Assembly: GCF_012273515.2 (NCBI RefSeq)
Contig: NZ_CP050975.2
Span: forward strand, 1,116,001 to 1,180,000
Source of the DNA: Streptomyces sp. RPA4-2
GTDB taxonomy: Bacteria; Actinomycetota; Actinomycetes; Streptomycetales; Streptomycetaceae
Length of the DNA: 64,000 nt
Reading direction: 5' to 3'
The notes under the pieces were generated by a model. It ran no database searches, was not told the origin of the DNA, and saw only the letters and a list, made by a program, of their open reading frames with translations. The position numbers and the translations under genes are program-made. Below are positions 42,395-51,169 of the stretch, piece by piece. The stretch's first letter is position 1. Every line of letters starts with the position of its first letter.

Positions 42395-45300
42395 TCACGT
42401 GGGTGAGGGGGAGGCGAGCAGTTCGGCGGCGTCCAGGACCGCCTGTGCGGCCGCGTCCGGGCGGGTGCGCGGGAAGTAGTGGCCGCCGTCGGCGAGTTCG
42501 CGCAGTTCCACCTGTTCGGCCAGGAGCTGCCAGTCGCGGTAGCGGTCGGCGAACCCCGCCGTGTGGTCGTCGTCGGCGGCGACGACCACGGTGACCGGCA
42601 CGGAGAGCCTGACCGCTGGAGGGCTCTCCAGGGCGTCGGTCAGATAGCGGTGGGCGGCCACGCAGTCGTTCCGGTAGGCGGCACCGATGTGTTCGGCGTG
42701 GAGCGCGTTCAGCTCACCGAGCTCGGTGTACCCGCTGTCCGAACTCAGCCCGGCGGCGATCTCGGCGTTGCTCCGCCCCGCCAGTTCGATGAGCGCCGCA
42801 CGCCGGTCGCCGGCGGTGCCCAGGAGCTGGGCGCCCAGGAACACCCGGGGCACGTCCACTCCCCGCTCCCGCAGCAGCCTCGCCGTCTCCAGCGCCGGGG
42901 CGGCGCCCGAGGAATGCCCCCAGAGCACGACCCGGGTCAGCCCGCGCCCGACGATCTCGCTGACGACCTGCCGGGCCACCTGTGCCAGCGGCGCGAACGG
43001 CTCTGCGTCGGCGGCCAGGTCGTGACCGGGCGGCTCGACGGCGTAGACCGAGGGTCCGTGGCCCGTGGCCGCGAGGGCGTCGGCCATCGGCCGGAAGTTG
43101 ACGGCGTTGCCGCCCGCGTGGGGGAAGCACACCAGGGCGCACTCCGAGGGGCCGTCCGGTTCCGCGAGCGGCTGCAGCAGTTCGTGGCGCCGGCGTACGG
43201 CGCCGTCGAGGAGCGCGGCGAGGTCGGCGAGCACGGGGTGGGCGGTGATGTCCTTGAGGGACACCGCGCGGTCCAGGGCGACGGTGAGTTTCACGGCCGT
43301 CAGCGAGGTGCCGCCGGAGTCGAAGAAGTGGTCCCGCCGGCCGACGCTGTGCTCGGGTAGGCCCAGCAAGTCGGCCCACACGCCGGCCAGTTTCCGCTCG
43401 GCAGGGGTGTGCGGAGCGCTCCCGCTCTCTGCCTCGCGGTCGTCGGCGGCACCCGTCGCGGTCTGTTCGGCCAGCGCGGTCAGGGCCTTTGTGTCGATCT
43501 TCCCGTTGGCGGTCAGGGGCAGGCTCTCCTGCCGGTGGAAGGCGGAGGGGATCATGTAGGCGGGCAGTACGGCGCCCAGCGCCTCGCGCAGCACGTCCGT
43601 GGGAAGGGACCGGCCGCAGTAGTAGGCGATCAGGTGCGTGCCGCCGGCCGACTCGGCGACCACCACCGCGCCGTCCCGGACACCGGGCACCCGCAGCAGG
43701 GTGTTCTCGATCTCGCCGATCTCGATGCGGAAGCCTCGGATCTTGACCTGGTTGTCCCGGCGGCCGAGGAACTCCAGCGAACCGCCCGGATGCCAGCGTC
43801 CCCGGTCGCCGCCCAGATAGAGCCGCTCCCCCGACCGGTAGGGATCCTTCCGGTACGCCTCGCGGGTCCGCTCGGGGTCGTTGACGTATCCCCGGCCCAC
43901 GCAGACCCCGGAGAACGCGATCAGTCCCGGGGCGCCGAGCGGCACCAGCGCCAGGTGTTCGTCGACGACGTAGACGTGCACGTTGTTGACCGGGCGCCCG
44001 AGCAGCACACGGTCCGGGACGCCGTCCATGATCTCGTGGTTGGTGTCGTCCGAGGTCTCGGTCAGCCCGTAGGCGTTGACGAGCCCGATCGCCGGCTGGA
44101 TCGCGAACCAGCGCTGGACCAGCTCCCGCTTCAGTGCCTCTCCGGTCACCGACACCCGGGTCAGGTCGGGCAGTTCACGGGGGTGCTGCTCCAGGTACGA
44201 CACCACCACCTCCAGGTAGGAGGGCACGACCTGCGCCACCCCCACCCGGCCCTGGACCAGCGTGTCGACGAACCGCTCCACGTCGACGATCACCTGCTGT
44301 CCGACGAGCAGCGTCCGGCCGCCCACCAGCAGCGCGGCCAGCAGCTGCCACAGCGAGATGTCGAAGCACTGGGGGGCCGTCTGCGCCACCACCCGGTCCT
44401 GGTCGATCCCGAGGTCGTCGATCTTGGCGTAGAGGTGGTTGAGCATGCCCGCGTGCTCGCACATCGCGCCCTTGGGCTCGCCGGTGGAGCCGGAGGTGAA
44501 GTAGATGTAGGCCAGTTGACCGGCCGTCACCTTCACCCCGAGGTCACTGTCGTCGTGCTGTTCCTCGTACGCCGTCCCCGCCAGCAGCCTCTCGACGCCC
44601 GGAAGCGCGCCCAGCGCCCGGTCGAGCGTGCCGGTGCTGCCGGACTCGGTCAGCACGAGCCGGCAGCCGGCACGCGCCAGGGTCGCCTCGATGCGTCCCG
44701 CGGGGAAGTGGGGCTCGATCGGCAGATAGACGCCGCCGGCCTTGAACACCGCCAGCACGGCGGCCAGCCAGTCGAGGTTGCGTTCGGTGACGACGGCGAC
44801 CGCTTCCTCGCGGCCCAGTCCGCGCGCCAGCAGGGCCCGCGCGAGCCGGTTCGCGCGCGCGTTGAGCTCCCCGTACGTCCAGGCCCGCTCGCCGTGGACC
44901 GCCGCCACCGTCTCCGGGTGCCTGCGCGCCCGCTGCTCGAACAGCTCGTGCACCCGTCCTTCGGGCAGCGGTCGGCGCGGTCCGGCCAGTGCCTGGAGCT
45001 GGTACCGCACCTCCTCGGGCGACAGCAGACTCTGCCGTGCGTGATCGGCGTCCGCGTCGGCGGCCATCAGCGTGAGCGCGGCGAGGTGGTGGCCGGCGAT
45101 CCGGGCCGCGCACTCGGCGTCCAGCACCTCGGTGCGGTACCGCAGCCGCAGCACCGGATCCGCGCCGCGATCGCACCAGCCGACATCCAGCACCACGTCC
45201 GCGGGCAGGACGCCCGCCGTCCCGGCGGGGTCGAACGTGATCTCGTACGACGGCCCGGTCGTCCCCGACTCCCGGCACAGCGCGTCCACGGCGAAGTCCC

Positions 45301-45673
45301 GGTGTGCCAGCAGGTCTGCCTCGGCCCCACGGACGCTCACCAGGAGCCGGCGCCACGACTGCTGGGCGACGGTCAGCCGGCAGGGCAGCGGACCGGCGTC
45401 CGTCCCCGCGGCGGTGTATCCCGTCACCACGTCCCGCTCGCCGGACAGCACGGCCAGTACCTTCGCGTGCGCGGCCAGCAGCACCGAACTCACCGGCGCG
45501 CCCACATCGCGCGCCAGGGCGCGCACCGCCTCCATCACGTCGCCCGGCACCAGCGCCTCGTACTCGGCCACACCGGCGACCGGCTCCCGCGACCACCGTG
45601 GGGCCGGGGTGAATCCCCCGGCGGCCAGTACACGGCTCCAGTACTCCCGGTCCGCCTCCACGTTCGCTCCCAT
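42395..45673 (-). CDS. Non-ribosomal peptide synthetase: truncated C - A - T - TE
   Basis: 1092 residues, GAGGAAGG before the ATG. Residues 1-220 match only the C-terminal lobe of a condensation domain (DREYWSRVL, SSVLLAAHAKVLAVLSGE); the HHxxxDG active site is missing. The A domain (about 230-735) has YIYFTSGSTGEPKG, FDISLWQLL, NAYGLTETSDD, YLGGDRGRW, KIRGFRIEIGE and NGKIDTK. By eye the specificity pocket reads D-I-W-S-S-T-A-D-D-K; two Asp residues suit a basic amino acid such as diaminopropionate (inference). T domain near 788 (FFDSGGTSLTAVKL). TE domain (850-1090) with GHSSGA and the GGHYFPRT His, of the type II-like alpha/beta hydrolase kind. Thirteen bases downstream of the Pls-like gene. 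Confidence 0.93.
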   Translation of the reverse strand: MGANVEADREYWSRVLAAGGFTPAPRWSREPVAGVAEYEALVPGDVMEAVRALARDVGAPVSSVLLAAHAKVLAVLSGERDVVTGYTAAGTDAGPLPCRLTVAQQSWRRLLVSVRGAEADLLAHRDFAVDALCRESGTTGPSYEITFDPAGTAGVLPADVVLDVGWCDRGADPVLRLRYRTEVLDAECAARIAGHHLAALTLMAADADADHARQSLLSPEEVRYQLQALAGPRRPLPEGRVHELFEQRARRHPETVAAVHGERAWTYGELNARANRLARALLARGLGREEAVAVVTERNLDWLAAVLAVFKAGGVYLPIEPHFPAGRIEATLARAGCRLVLTESGSTGTLDRALGALPGVERLLAGTAYEEQHDDSDLGVKVTAGQLAYIYFTSGSTGEPKGAMCEHAGMLNHLYAKIDDLGIDQDRVVAQTAPQCFDISLWQLLAALLVGGRTLLVGQQVIVDVERFVDTLVQGRVGVAQVVPSYLEVVVSYLEQHPRELPDLTRVSVTGEALKRELVQRWFAIQPAIGLVNAYGLTETSDDTNHEIMDGVPDRVLLGRPVNNVHVYVVDEHLALVPLGAPGLIAFSGVCVGRGYVNDPERTREAYRKDPYRSGERLYLGGDRGRWHPGGSLEFLGRRDNQVKIRGFRIEIGEIENTLLRVPGVRDGAVVVAESAGGTHLIAYYCGRSLPTDVLREALGAVLPAYMIPSAFHRQESLPLTANGKIDTKALTALAEQTATGAADDREAESGSAPHTPAERKLAGVWADLLGLPEHSVGRRDHFFDSGGTSLTAVKLTVALDRAVSLKDITAHPVLADLAALLDGAVRRRHELLQPLAEPDGPSECALVCFPHAGGNAVNFRPMADALAATGHGPSVYAVEPPGHDLAADAEPFAPLAQVARQVVSEIVGRGLTRVVLWGHSSGAAPALETARLLRERGVDVPRVFLGAQLLGTAGDRRAALIELAGRSNAEIAAGLSSDSGYTELGELNALHAEHIGAAYRNDCVAAHRYLTDALESPPAVRLSVPVTVVVAADDDHTAGFADRYRDWQLLAEQVELRELADGGHYFPRTRPDAAAQAVLDAAELLASPSPT

Positions 45674-45686
45674 CGAATGGCCTTCC

Positions 45687-48284
45687 TCAACTCGCCGTAG
45701 CCGCGTTGCTGCCGGCCGAGTACGTTCCCGCCGCCGCGCCGACGCCGTCGGGGTGCGCCGGGGCGGTCGTGGTCTCCACGGCGGGGTTTCCTCCCCAGTG
45801 CGCGAACGAGGGGACCTCCTCGCCCTTCATGAGGAAGGAGTCGGGTGCCAGCACGGCGCCGTCACCCATCGTCACGCCGTAGTGCACATGGGAGCCGACC
45901 CCGAGGGTGCAGCCCGCACCGAGGGTGGTGCGGTCCGACTTGAACGTGCCGTCCTCCTGCGAGTGGCACTGGATCTTGCTTCCGGCGCTGAGCGTGCAGT
46001 CGTCCCCGATGGCGGCGAGTGTCCGCTCCGTCAGATAGCAGCCGTCGTCGAAGACCCGGCGTCCGATACGCACGCCCAGCAGCCGCCAGATCACGTTCTT
46101 GAAGGGGGTCCCGTTGAAGATGTTGAGGTAGTGGTCCGGCACCTTCCACAGGCGCTCGTGCCACCAGAAGTACGGGTCGTAGATGGAGCACAGTCGCGGG
46201 CTCAGCCTGCCGAACCAGGCGACGCAACGTTCCACCAGGACGAAGTACAGGGCGGTGAACGTCAGGGTGATCGCCACGTACGCGCCGATCACGATGTGCC
46301 CGAGGACTCCGTAGAGGCTGACGGAGGCGAGGGCGAACGCCGTGAGCGCCAGGGTGTGCAGCCAGCGCAGGAACAGGAAGAGCGCCATCGAGCGGAGGTT
46401 GTAGCGGTTCTTCGCGGCGAGGTTGCGGCGCAGTTCCCCACCGGTCCTGAGGTGGTCGAACCGGGAGTCGCGCTCCACCGAGCGGGGGATCTCGAAGCAC
46501 GGTGATCCGAGCAGCCCGACACCCGTACGGACCTCGCCGTCCAGGGGAACCATCACCTTCGTCGCGAGCAGACAGTTCTCTCCCGTCCGGCCGCCGGCGG
46601 GATAGGCGATGTTGTTGCCGAGGAAGTTGCGCGGCCCGATCGTCGCCCGGGACACCCGGAAGGACGTGCTCGAGAAGTCCGCGTTGATGAGCGAGAGGCC
46701 GTCCGCGATCATCGTCCCGCTGCCGACGGTCGCCAGGAGCGGGGTCTCGTGCTGCATCTCCGACCCGAAGTTCGACCCGGTCTGCTCGACCTCCGACAGG
46801 TCGTACCCGAGGCCGCGCAGGTAGGGGACGATGTAGGAGCTGTCACCGAAGAGCCAGGCGAAGAACCGGATGTTCGTCATGGTCGTCGTCGCCCGGTGCA
46901 GCGCGTACTGGAAGCCGTACAGCGGATAGACCCTGTCGGGCTCGATGGCGAGACTCAGCAGGCGCGGCAGGGTGAACAGGGCGACGAGACCCAGGACCAC
47001 GAAGCCGAAGAACAGCGCGAGGGACAGCACCAGGGCGTCGACGAGGAAGCCCGGCGACGTGATCGCGGGCGTGGCCGCGTCCAGCCGCTCGCCGAGCGCC
47101 GGGATCTGGGTGAACAGCATGTACATCCCGCCGACGGCCAGCGGGAGGTACAGGAAGAACAGCTGGAGCAGGCCGGCGATCGCGAACCAGGCCCGGCGGG
47201 GGTTGCCGCAGGCCGCCGGCGCGACCCGCACGTGGTCGATCCGGGTGGGTTCCGCCGGGGAGCCGTGCCGCCGCTCGCCGTCCGGGACGACCTGGCCGCG
47301 GTACAGAGCGGACGAGTGGCCGAGCTGGGCTCCGTCCCCCATCGCCGTGTCGATGTCGAGGACGGTCTTCTCGCCGACGAACACGTCCCGGCCGAGGGTG
47401 ACCCGGCCGGTCTCGATCCGCCCCGAGTGCGCCCGGTAGCAGAGGAAGAACGAGTCCTTGCGGATCACCGTCCCGGAGCCGATCGTGAGCAGGTCGGTGC
47501 AGACGGGGACCGAGCGGGAGAGGATCGTTACTCCACTGCCGATGCGCGCGCCGAGCGCGCGCAGATACAGCACGTACAGCGGATTACCGACAAAGAAGAT
47601 CATCGGATTGGCATGGAGCAGTGCCTTGACGAGCCAGAAACGCAGATAGGTCAGACTCCAGACGGGGAATTCACGCGGCTTCCAGCGGCCGATGAGAATC
47701 CATTTGGCGACGATCGGGAATCCGCACAGCGCGATGAATCCGAGGCCGCCGAACAGGAACGACCGCGCGTAGACGCCGGCCAGGCCCGAACCGGCGGCGA
47801 TCCATTCGTAGCCGCGGGCGGCGACCAGGCCACTGAAGAAGGAGTACCCGAGGAAAATCAGCAATTGCGCGGTTCCGCACAGGACGTAGCGCCACGTGCT
47901 CGGCCGCGGCGCCGGGGTCGGCGACGGTGCCGGCACGGACGGCGCCACGGGGAGCGACCCGTCGACCGGGGCGGGGACGACCTCCGCGAGAGCCGTCGCC
48001 AGGCTTCGGATCGTGGGGTACCGGTAGATGTCCTTCATCGACGCGGACGGCAGATCCGCCCGCTTCCTGACCCGCGCGCAGAACTGGGCCATGACCAGCG
48101 AGTTGGCCCCGAGGTCGTCGAAGAAGTGGCTGTCGACCGGCACGTGCTCCGCGGAGACGACGCCCGCCAGTACTTCAGCGAGTTTCCGCTCGGTCTCGGC
48201 CGTCGTCGGGTCGGCACTGCTCGGCCTGGCCGCGGCTGCTTCGTCCGGTCCGACTATGAAGACCTCGGAGGACTGCTCCACCAT
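45687..48284 (-). CDS. Carrier protein - membrane - hexapeptide protein, Pls/PosA-type NRPS terminal domain
   Basis: 865 residues from the ATG at 48284, with AGGAGG four bases upstream. A T (carrier) domain (about 30-115) with the phosphopantetheine Ser62 in FFDDLGANSLVMAQ, a Pro-rich linker, then the NRPS terminal domain known from Pls/PosA poly-amino-acid synthetases: several membrane helices (TAQLLIFLGYSFFSGLVAA, LLQLFFLYLPLAVGGMYML, LVLSLALFFGFVVLGLVAL) alternating with left-handed beta-helix hexapeptide segments (TIGSGTVIRKDSF, TLGRDVFVGEKTV, TLGAGCTLGVGSHVH). The adenylation domain of full-length Pls is absent here and is instead on the next gene. It probably acts at the membrane in peptide-bond formation or export. 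First gene of the operon. Confidence 0.9.
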   Translation of the reverse strand: MVEQSSEVFIVGPDEAAAARPSSADPTTAETERKLAEVLAGVVSAEHVPVDSHFFDDLGANSLVMAQFCARVRKRADLPSASMKDIYRYPTIRSLATALAEVVPAPVDGSLPVAPSVPAPSPTPAPRPSTWRYVLCGTAQLLIFLGYSFFSGLVAARGYEWIAAGSGLAGVYARSFLFGGLGFIALCGFPIVAKWILIGRWKPREFPVWSLTYLRFWLVKALLHANPMIFFVGNPLYVLYLRALGARIGSGVTILSRSVPVCTDLLTIGSGTVIRKDSFFLCYRAHSGRIETGRVTLGRDVFVGEKTVLDIDTAMGDGAQLGHSSALYRGQVVPDGERRHGSPAEPTRIDHVRVAPAACGNPRRAWFAIAGLLQLFFLYLPLAVGGMYMLFTQIPALGERLDAATPAITSPGFLVDALVLSLALFFGFVVLGLVALFTLPRLLSLAIEPDRVYPLYGFQYALHRATTTMTNIRFFAWLFGDSSYIVPYLRGLGYDLSEVEQTGSNFGSEMQHETPLLATVGSGTMIADGLSLINADFSSTSFRVSRATIGPRNFLGNNIAYPAGGRTGENCLLATKVMVPLDGEVRTGVGLLGSPCFEIPRSVERDSRFDHLRTGGELRRNLAAKNRYNLRSMALFLFLRWLHTLALTAFALASVSLYGVLGHIVIGAYVAITLTFTALYFVLVERCVAWFGRLSPRLCSIYDPYFWWHERLWKVPDHYLNIFNGTPFKNVIWRLLGVRIGRRVFDDGCYLTERTLAAIGDDCTLSAGSKIQCHSQEDGTFKSDRTTLGAGCTLGVGSHVHYGVTMGDGAVLAPDSFLMKGEEVPSFAHWGGNPAVETTTAPAHPDGVGAAAGTYSAGSNAATAS

Positions 48285-48788
48285 TCGACCTCCTGAGAAG
48301 ACATTTCGGCTCCCGATTGCCACGGGCGGCCGGTCCGGTGTCCTCACGCTCCGGCGAATGGCCCGACCGAGCCGTTTCCGAGCCACGAGACCGTACTCTC
48401 TTACGTGATCGCGAAACCGTGGACTTCAGTCTCATTCGTCCACCGTCAGGCTGCCACTCCGAATCGACCGCTTGGATACCACGGCACCGTACGACAAGCC
48501 TCTGCTCGTTGGCCCCCCGCACCGTTGGAGTAACGCGCGCTTCACCCGAATGGCGGTCAATTGCGTCAAGCCCCGGGGAAAACCGCGGTGAAACCCCGAG
48601 GAAACCCCGATAAAAGGGGAGCCGCCGGCGACCGGCTCCCGGCACCTTCGATCCCGCCTCCGGAGAGAGCCCGCTCGGCACGCCGTGACGACACCGCAGA
48701 CGAGTTCCTCTCCCGTCGGGAGAGGGGTGAAGGGGGACATGGGTGTGGTGGCCGGCCCGTCCGGTCGGCGCCCTGGCAAGATGGCGGC
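48285..48788. other. Intergenic region carrying the diaminopropionate operon promoter(s)
   Basis: About 500 bases with no convincing gene on either strand; GC-skewed codon periodicity is lost. On the minus strand, around 48565-48600, there are GGGGTTT-type repeats (three copies of a G4T3 word) next to TTGACG, which could be part of a promoter, but no clear -10 is visible. It must contain the minus-strand promoter for the five-gene NRPS operon and probably a plus-strand promoter for the VOC gene. Confidence 0.4.
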
Positions 48789-49142
48789 ATGGAACGTGTG
48801 CTGGGAATCGGTGGGTACTTCATGAGGGCCGCGGACCCGGCGGCCCTGAGCGCCTGGTACCGCGACTGCCTGGGCCTCGACGCCGACGAGCACGGTCTGT
48901 GGCGTCAGGGAGACGGGCCGACGGTGTTCGCGACGTTCGAGTCCGGCACCGACTACTTCGGGTCCCCCGCCCAGCAGGCCATGCTCAACTTCCGCGTCCG
49001 CGACCTGGACGCGATGCTCGCGCAGTTGCGGGCCAAGGGAGCGGACGTGGCCGACGAGACGCAGGACATGGAAGGGGTCGGCCGATTCGGCTGGGTCACC
49101 GATCCCGAGGGCAATCGGGTCGAGCTGTGGCAGCCTGCCTGA
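48789..49142 (+). CDS. VOC-superfamily protein (glyoxalase-like)
   Basis: 117 residues. One vicinal-oxygen-chelate domain: GIGGYFMRAADPAALSAWYR, LNFRVRDLDAMLAQLRAKGA and the C-terminal FGWVTDPEGNRVELWQPA, where the terminal Glu (VELW) is a metal ligand of this superfamily. It is unrelated in detail to the 26444 VOC protein. The ATG at 48789 lacks a strong ribosome binding site. Function could be metal-dependent isomerase/lyase or drug binding. No operon partners. Confidence 0.85.
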   Translation: MERVLGIGGYFMRAADPAALSAWYRDCLGLDADEHGLWRQGDGPTVFATFESGTDYFGSPAQQAMLNFRVRDLDAMLAQLRAKGADVADETQDMEGVGRFGWVTDPEGNRVELWQPA

Positions 49143-49247
49143 CCGGGTCCCGCCGCGGGCGTTGACGTGCTGCTCCACGCGGGTGGTGAGGTGCCGACGG
49201 CCCACCGGGCCGCCGTGGTGCGAGCTTTGGTCCGGCCCCCGTAACCA

Positions 49248-49270
49248 GTTACTGCTAATCTAGAAGTAAC
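49248..49270. promoter_or_regulatory. Operator-like element GTTACT...AGTAAC containing ACTGCTAA, upstream of the AlkD-like gene
   Basis: A 6-bp inverted repeat (GTTACT at 49248 and AGTAAC at 49265) that includes ACTGCTAA. The complementary word TTAGCAGT occurs twice in the promoter region of the HxlR gene at 51055 and 51099. The shared word suggests that the HxlR regulator, or a common factor, also controls the AlkD-like gene 100 bases downstream. Confidence 0.45.
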
Positions 49271-49371
49271 GGGTTCGGGGAGCGCGCCCCACTGCGGTCC
49301 ACACCCCGCACCAGGAGCTTCTTCCGAACCGTCCCCCTGAGTTCCGCGTGCGCGGAGACAAGGAGCGTCAC

Positions 49372-50478
49372 GTGCCGCTGGCCGAGGAACTGCTGGGATC
49401 GGCGGCGGTGGCCGGTCTCGCCGACTGCCTCGACAGGGCCGGCCGGCCGCGCGACGGGCAGGCCGTACGCGCGTGCGGGGAGAGGCTCGACGGACTGGCC
49501 CTGCGTGAACGCAGCGATCTGCTGCGGGATGTCCTGACGGCGCACCTCCCCGAGGGTTACACCGCGACCCAGACCGTCGTTCGCACGGCGCTCGCGGATC
49601 CCGGGTTCACCGGGTGGATGATCTGGCCGGTGACGGAGGCGGTCGTCACGCGCGCCCTCGAGGACGACGATCACGACGCCTTCGAGGCGGCACTGCACCT
49701 GCTGGCGGACCTGACCCCCCGGCTGACCGCGGAGTTCGCGATCCGGCGGATGCTCAGAGCCGATCTCGAGCGGAGCCTGCGCGTCGTCCGGCGGTGGACC
49801 GACCATCCGGACGAGCACGTGCGGCGCCTGGCGAGCGAGGGAACACGGCCCCGGCTGCCGTGGGCGGTCCGCGTCCCCGCACTCCTGGACAGCCCCGAAG
49901 TCACCCGTCCCCTCCTGGACGCGCTCTACCGCGATCCGTCCGAGTACGTGCGGCGCTCCGTGGCCAACCACGTGAACGACATCAGTCACGCCGTCCCCGA
50001 CCTGGCCGTCGAGGTCGCGGCCGGGTGGAGCGCGGCGCCGGACGAACACACGCCCCGAGTCGTACGACACGCGCTGCGCACGGCGGTGAAGAAGGGGCAC
50101 CCCGGGGCACTGGCCCTGATGGGCTTCGAGCCCGCGACGGAGGTCGCCGTCTCCGGCCCGCAGCTGGGCGAGGACCGGGTGACCATGGGCGACGAGATCA
50201 CTTTCGCGTTCGACGTCGCCAACGAGGGGGCGGCACCCGCCAAGCTGGTGATCGACTACGTGATCCACTACCAGAAGGCGAACGGCAGCACCGCACCCAA
50301 GGTCTTCAAGCTCACCACCAGGACGCTGGAGGCGGGCGAACGCGTCTCCATCAGCCGTCGGCACTCGTTCAGGAGGATCACCACCCGGGTCTTCCATCCG
50401 GGGGCGCACGCCCTGGAGCTCCAGGTCAACGGTGAAGTCCGTGGCCGCGCGGAGTTCACCCTGCTCGCACCGGCCTGA
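49372..50478 (+). CDS. AlkD-like DNA alkylation repair HEAT-repeat protein with C-terminal Ig-like domain
   Basis: 368 residues from a GTG at 49372, AAGGAG six bases upstream (a weaker GTG lies at 49348). The N-terminal two thirds is a HEAT-repeat solenoid typical of AlkC/AlkD glycosylases: WMIWPVTEAVVTRAL, FEAALHLLADLTPRLTAEFA, RRWTDHPDEHVRRLASEGTR, PLLDALYRDPSEYVRRSVAN. The C-terminal third (about 260-368) is a beta-sandwich of the CARDB/Ig type (VTMGDEITFAFDVANEGAAP and FHPGAHALELQVNGE). AlkC-type enzymes excise 3-methyladenine; the extra Ig-like domain occurs in some AlkC members. An HxlR-type operator word lies upstream, so alkylation or oxidative stress control is possible. Confidence 0.88.
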   Translation: MPLAEELLGSAAVAGLADCLDRAGRPRDGQAVRACGERLDGLALRERSDLLRDVLTAHLPEGYTATQTVVRTALADPGFTGWMIWPVTEAVVTRALEDDDHDAFEAALHLLADLTPRLTAEFAIRRMLRADLERSLRVVRRWTDHPDEHVRRLASEGTRPRLPWAVRVPALLDSPEVTRPLLDALYRDPSEYVRRSVANHVNDISHAVPDLAVEVAAGWSAAPDEHTPRVVRHALRTAVKKGHPGALALMGFEPATEVAVSGPQLGEDRVTMGDEITFAFDVANEGAAPAKLVIDYVIHYQKANGSTAPKVFKLTTRTLEAGERVSISRRHSFRRITTRVFHPGAHALELQVNGEVRGRAEFTLLAPA

Positions 50479-50520
50479 CCAGGGCTTCACCGGAGATGTG
50501 ACGGTGACCGGCGGGGACGG

Positions 50521-51015
50521 TCAGGCGCCGTTCGCCGGGTCCGCGTACCGGGTCCGCATGGCCTCGCTCGCGGCCGGGCCGGCCGTGAAGACGAACTCGT
50601 CCGTGTCGACACGCCGCCCCGTCGTCCGGTCGACGACCACGGGATCCGCCTCGGCGCCCGTCCGCGCGTCGACCAGGATCATGGCCCGCTCGCCCGCGTC
50701 GAGCCGGGAGTTGCCCCAGGCGGCGAGGGCGACGATGACCGAGCGCAGGGAACGGCCGTACTCCGTGAGGACGTACTCGTAGCGGTCCGGGTGGGTCTGG
50801 TACAGGCGACGCTCGAAGAGTCCTTCGGCCACCAGGGACTTGAGCCTGCTCGTCAGCATGCTGGACGAGATACCGAGGTTCTCCTGGAACTGATCGAACC
50901 TGGTGAAGCCGTCGAACGCGTCGTGCAGGATCAGCAGCGTCCACCACTCGCCCACGTGCTGGACGGTCCGGGACAGCGGGCACTCGCGGTCTTCCAGGCG
51001 AATTCGGGCCGGCAC
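50521..51015 (-). CDS. HxlR-family transcriptional regulator
   Basis: 164 residues. HxlR winged helix fold: the conserved Cys12 (DRECPLSRTVQHVGEWWTLL), then FTRFDQFQENLGISSSMLTSRLK as the recognition region and the wing YQTHPDRYEYVLTEYGRSL. A C-terminal extension (115-164) binds no obvious cofactor. The conserved Cys in this family senses electrophiles or redox in HypR-like members. It is divergent from the NTF2-like/SDR genes across a region with two operator-type inverted repeats, and is probably autoregulatory and their repressor or activator. Confidence 0.92.
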   Translation of the reverse strand: MPARIRLEDRECPLSRTVQHVGEWWTLLILHDAFDGFTRFDQFQENLGISSSMLTSRLKSLVAEGLFERRLYQTHPDRYEYVLTEYGRSLRSVIVALAAWGNSRLDAGERAMILVDARTGAEADPVVVDRTTGRRVDTDEFVFTAGPAASEAMRTRYADPANGA

Positions 51016-51055
51016 GCGCGCCCCCTTCCGTTCCGTCGCCTACAGGGCTCTACCT

Positions 51056-51109
51056 TAGCAGTAGTAACTGCTACAGTCGAAGTCAGTCACTTCTGATTTA
51101 GCAGTGACT
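51056..51109. promoter_or_regulatory. Two inverted-repeat operators between the HxlR and NTF2-like genes
   Basis: First, a perfect palindrome TAGCAGT-AGTA-ACTGCTA (51056-51073). Second, AGTCACT (51084-51090) with AGTGACT (51103-51109), a 7-bp inverted repeat that again includes TTTAGCAGT. The two flank the midpoint of the divergent promoter region, an arrangement typical of HxlR repressors. Confidence 0.65.
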
Positions 51110-51169
51110 CGGCGCGATGCGCCCTGTCCACACGGCAGCCACGCCCACCCGAGCTCCGAGGAACATCCC

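Noticed and set aside
44544..45596. Open frame antisense-phase to the NRPS
   Set aside because: Arg/Gly/Ala-rich shadow of the NRPS codon bias on the same strand.
45687..48284. Complete epsilon-poly-lysine synthetase (Pls)
   Set aside because: No adenylation domain in the protein; only the carrier and the terminal membrane region match.
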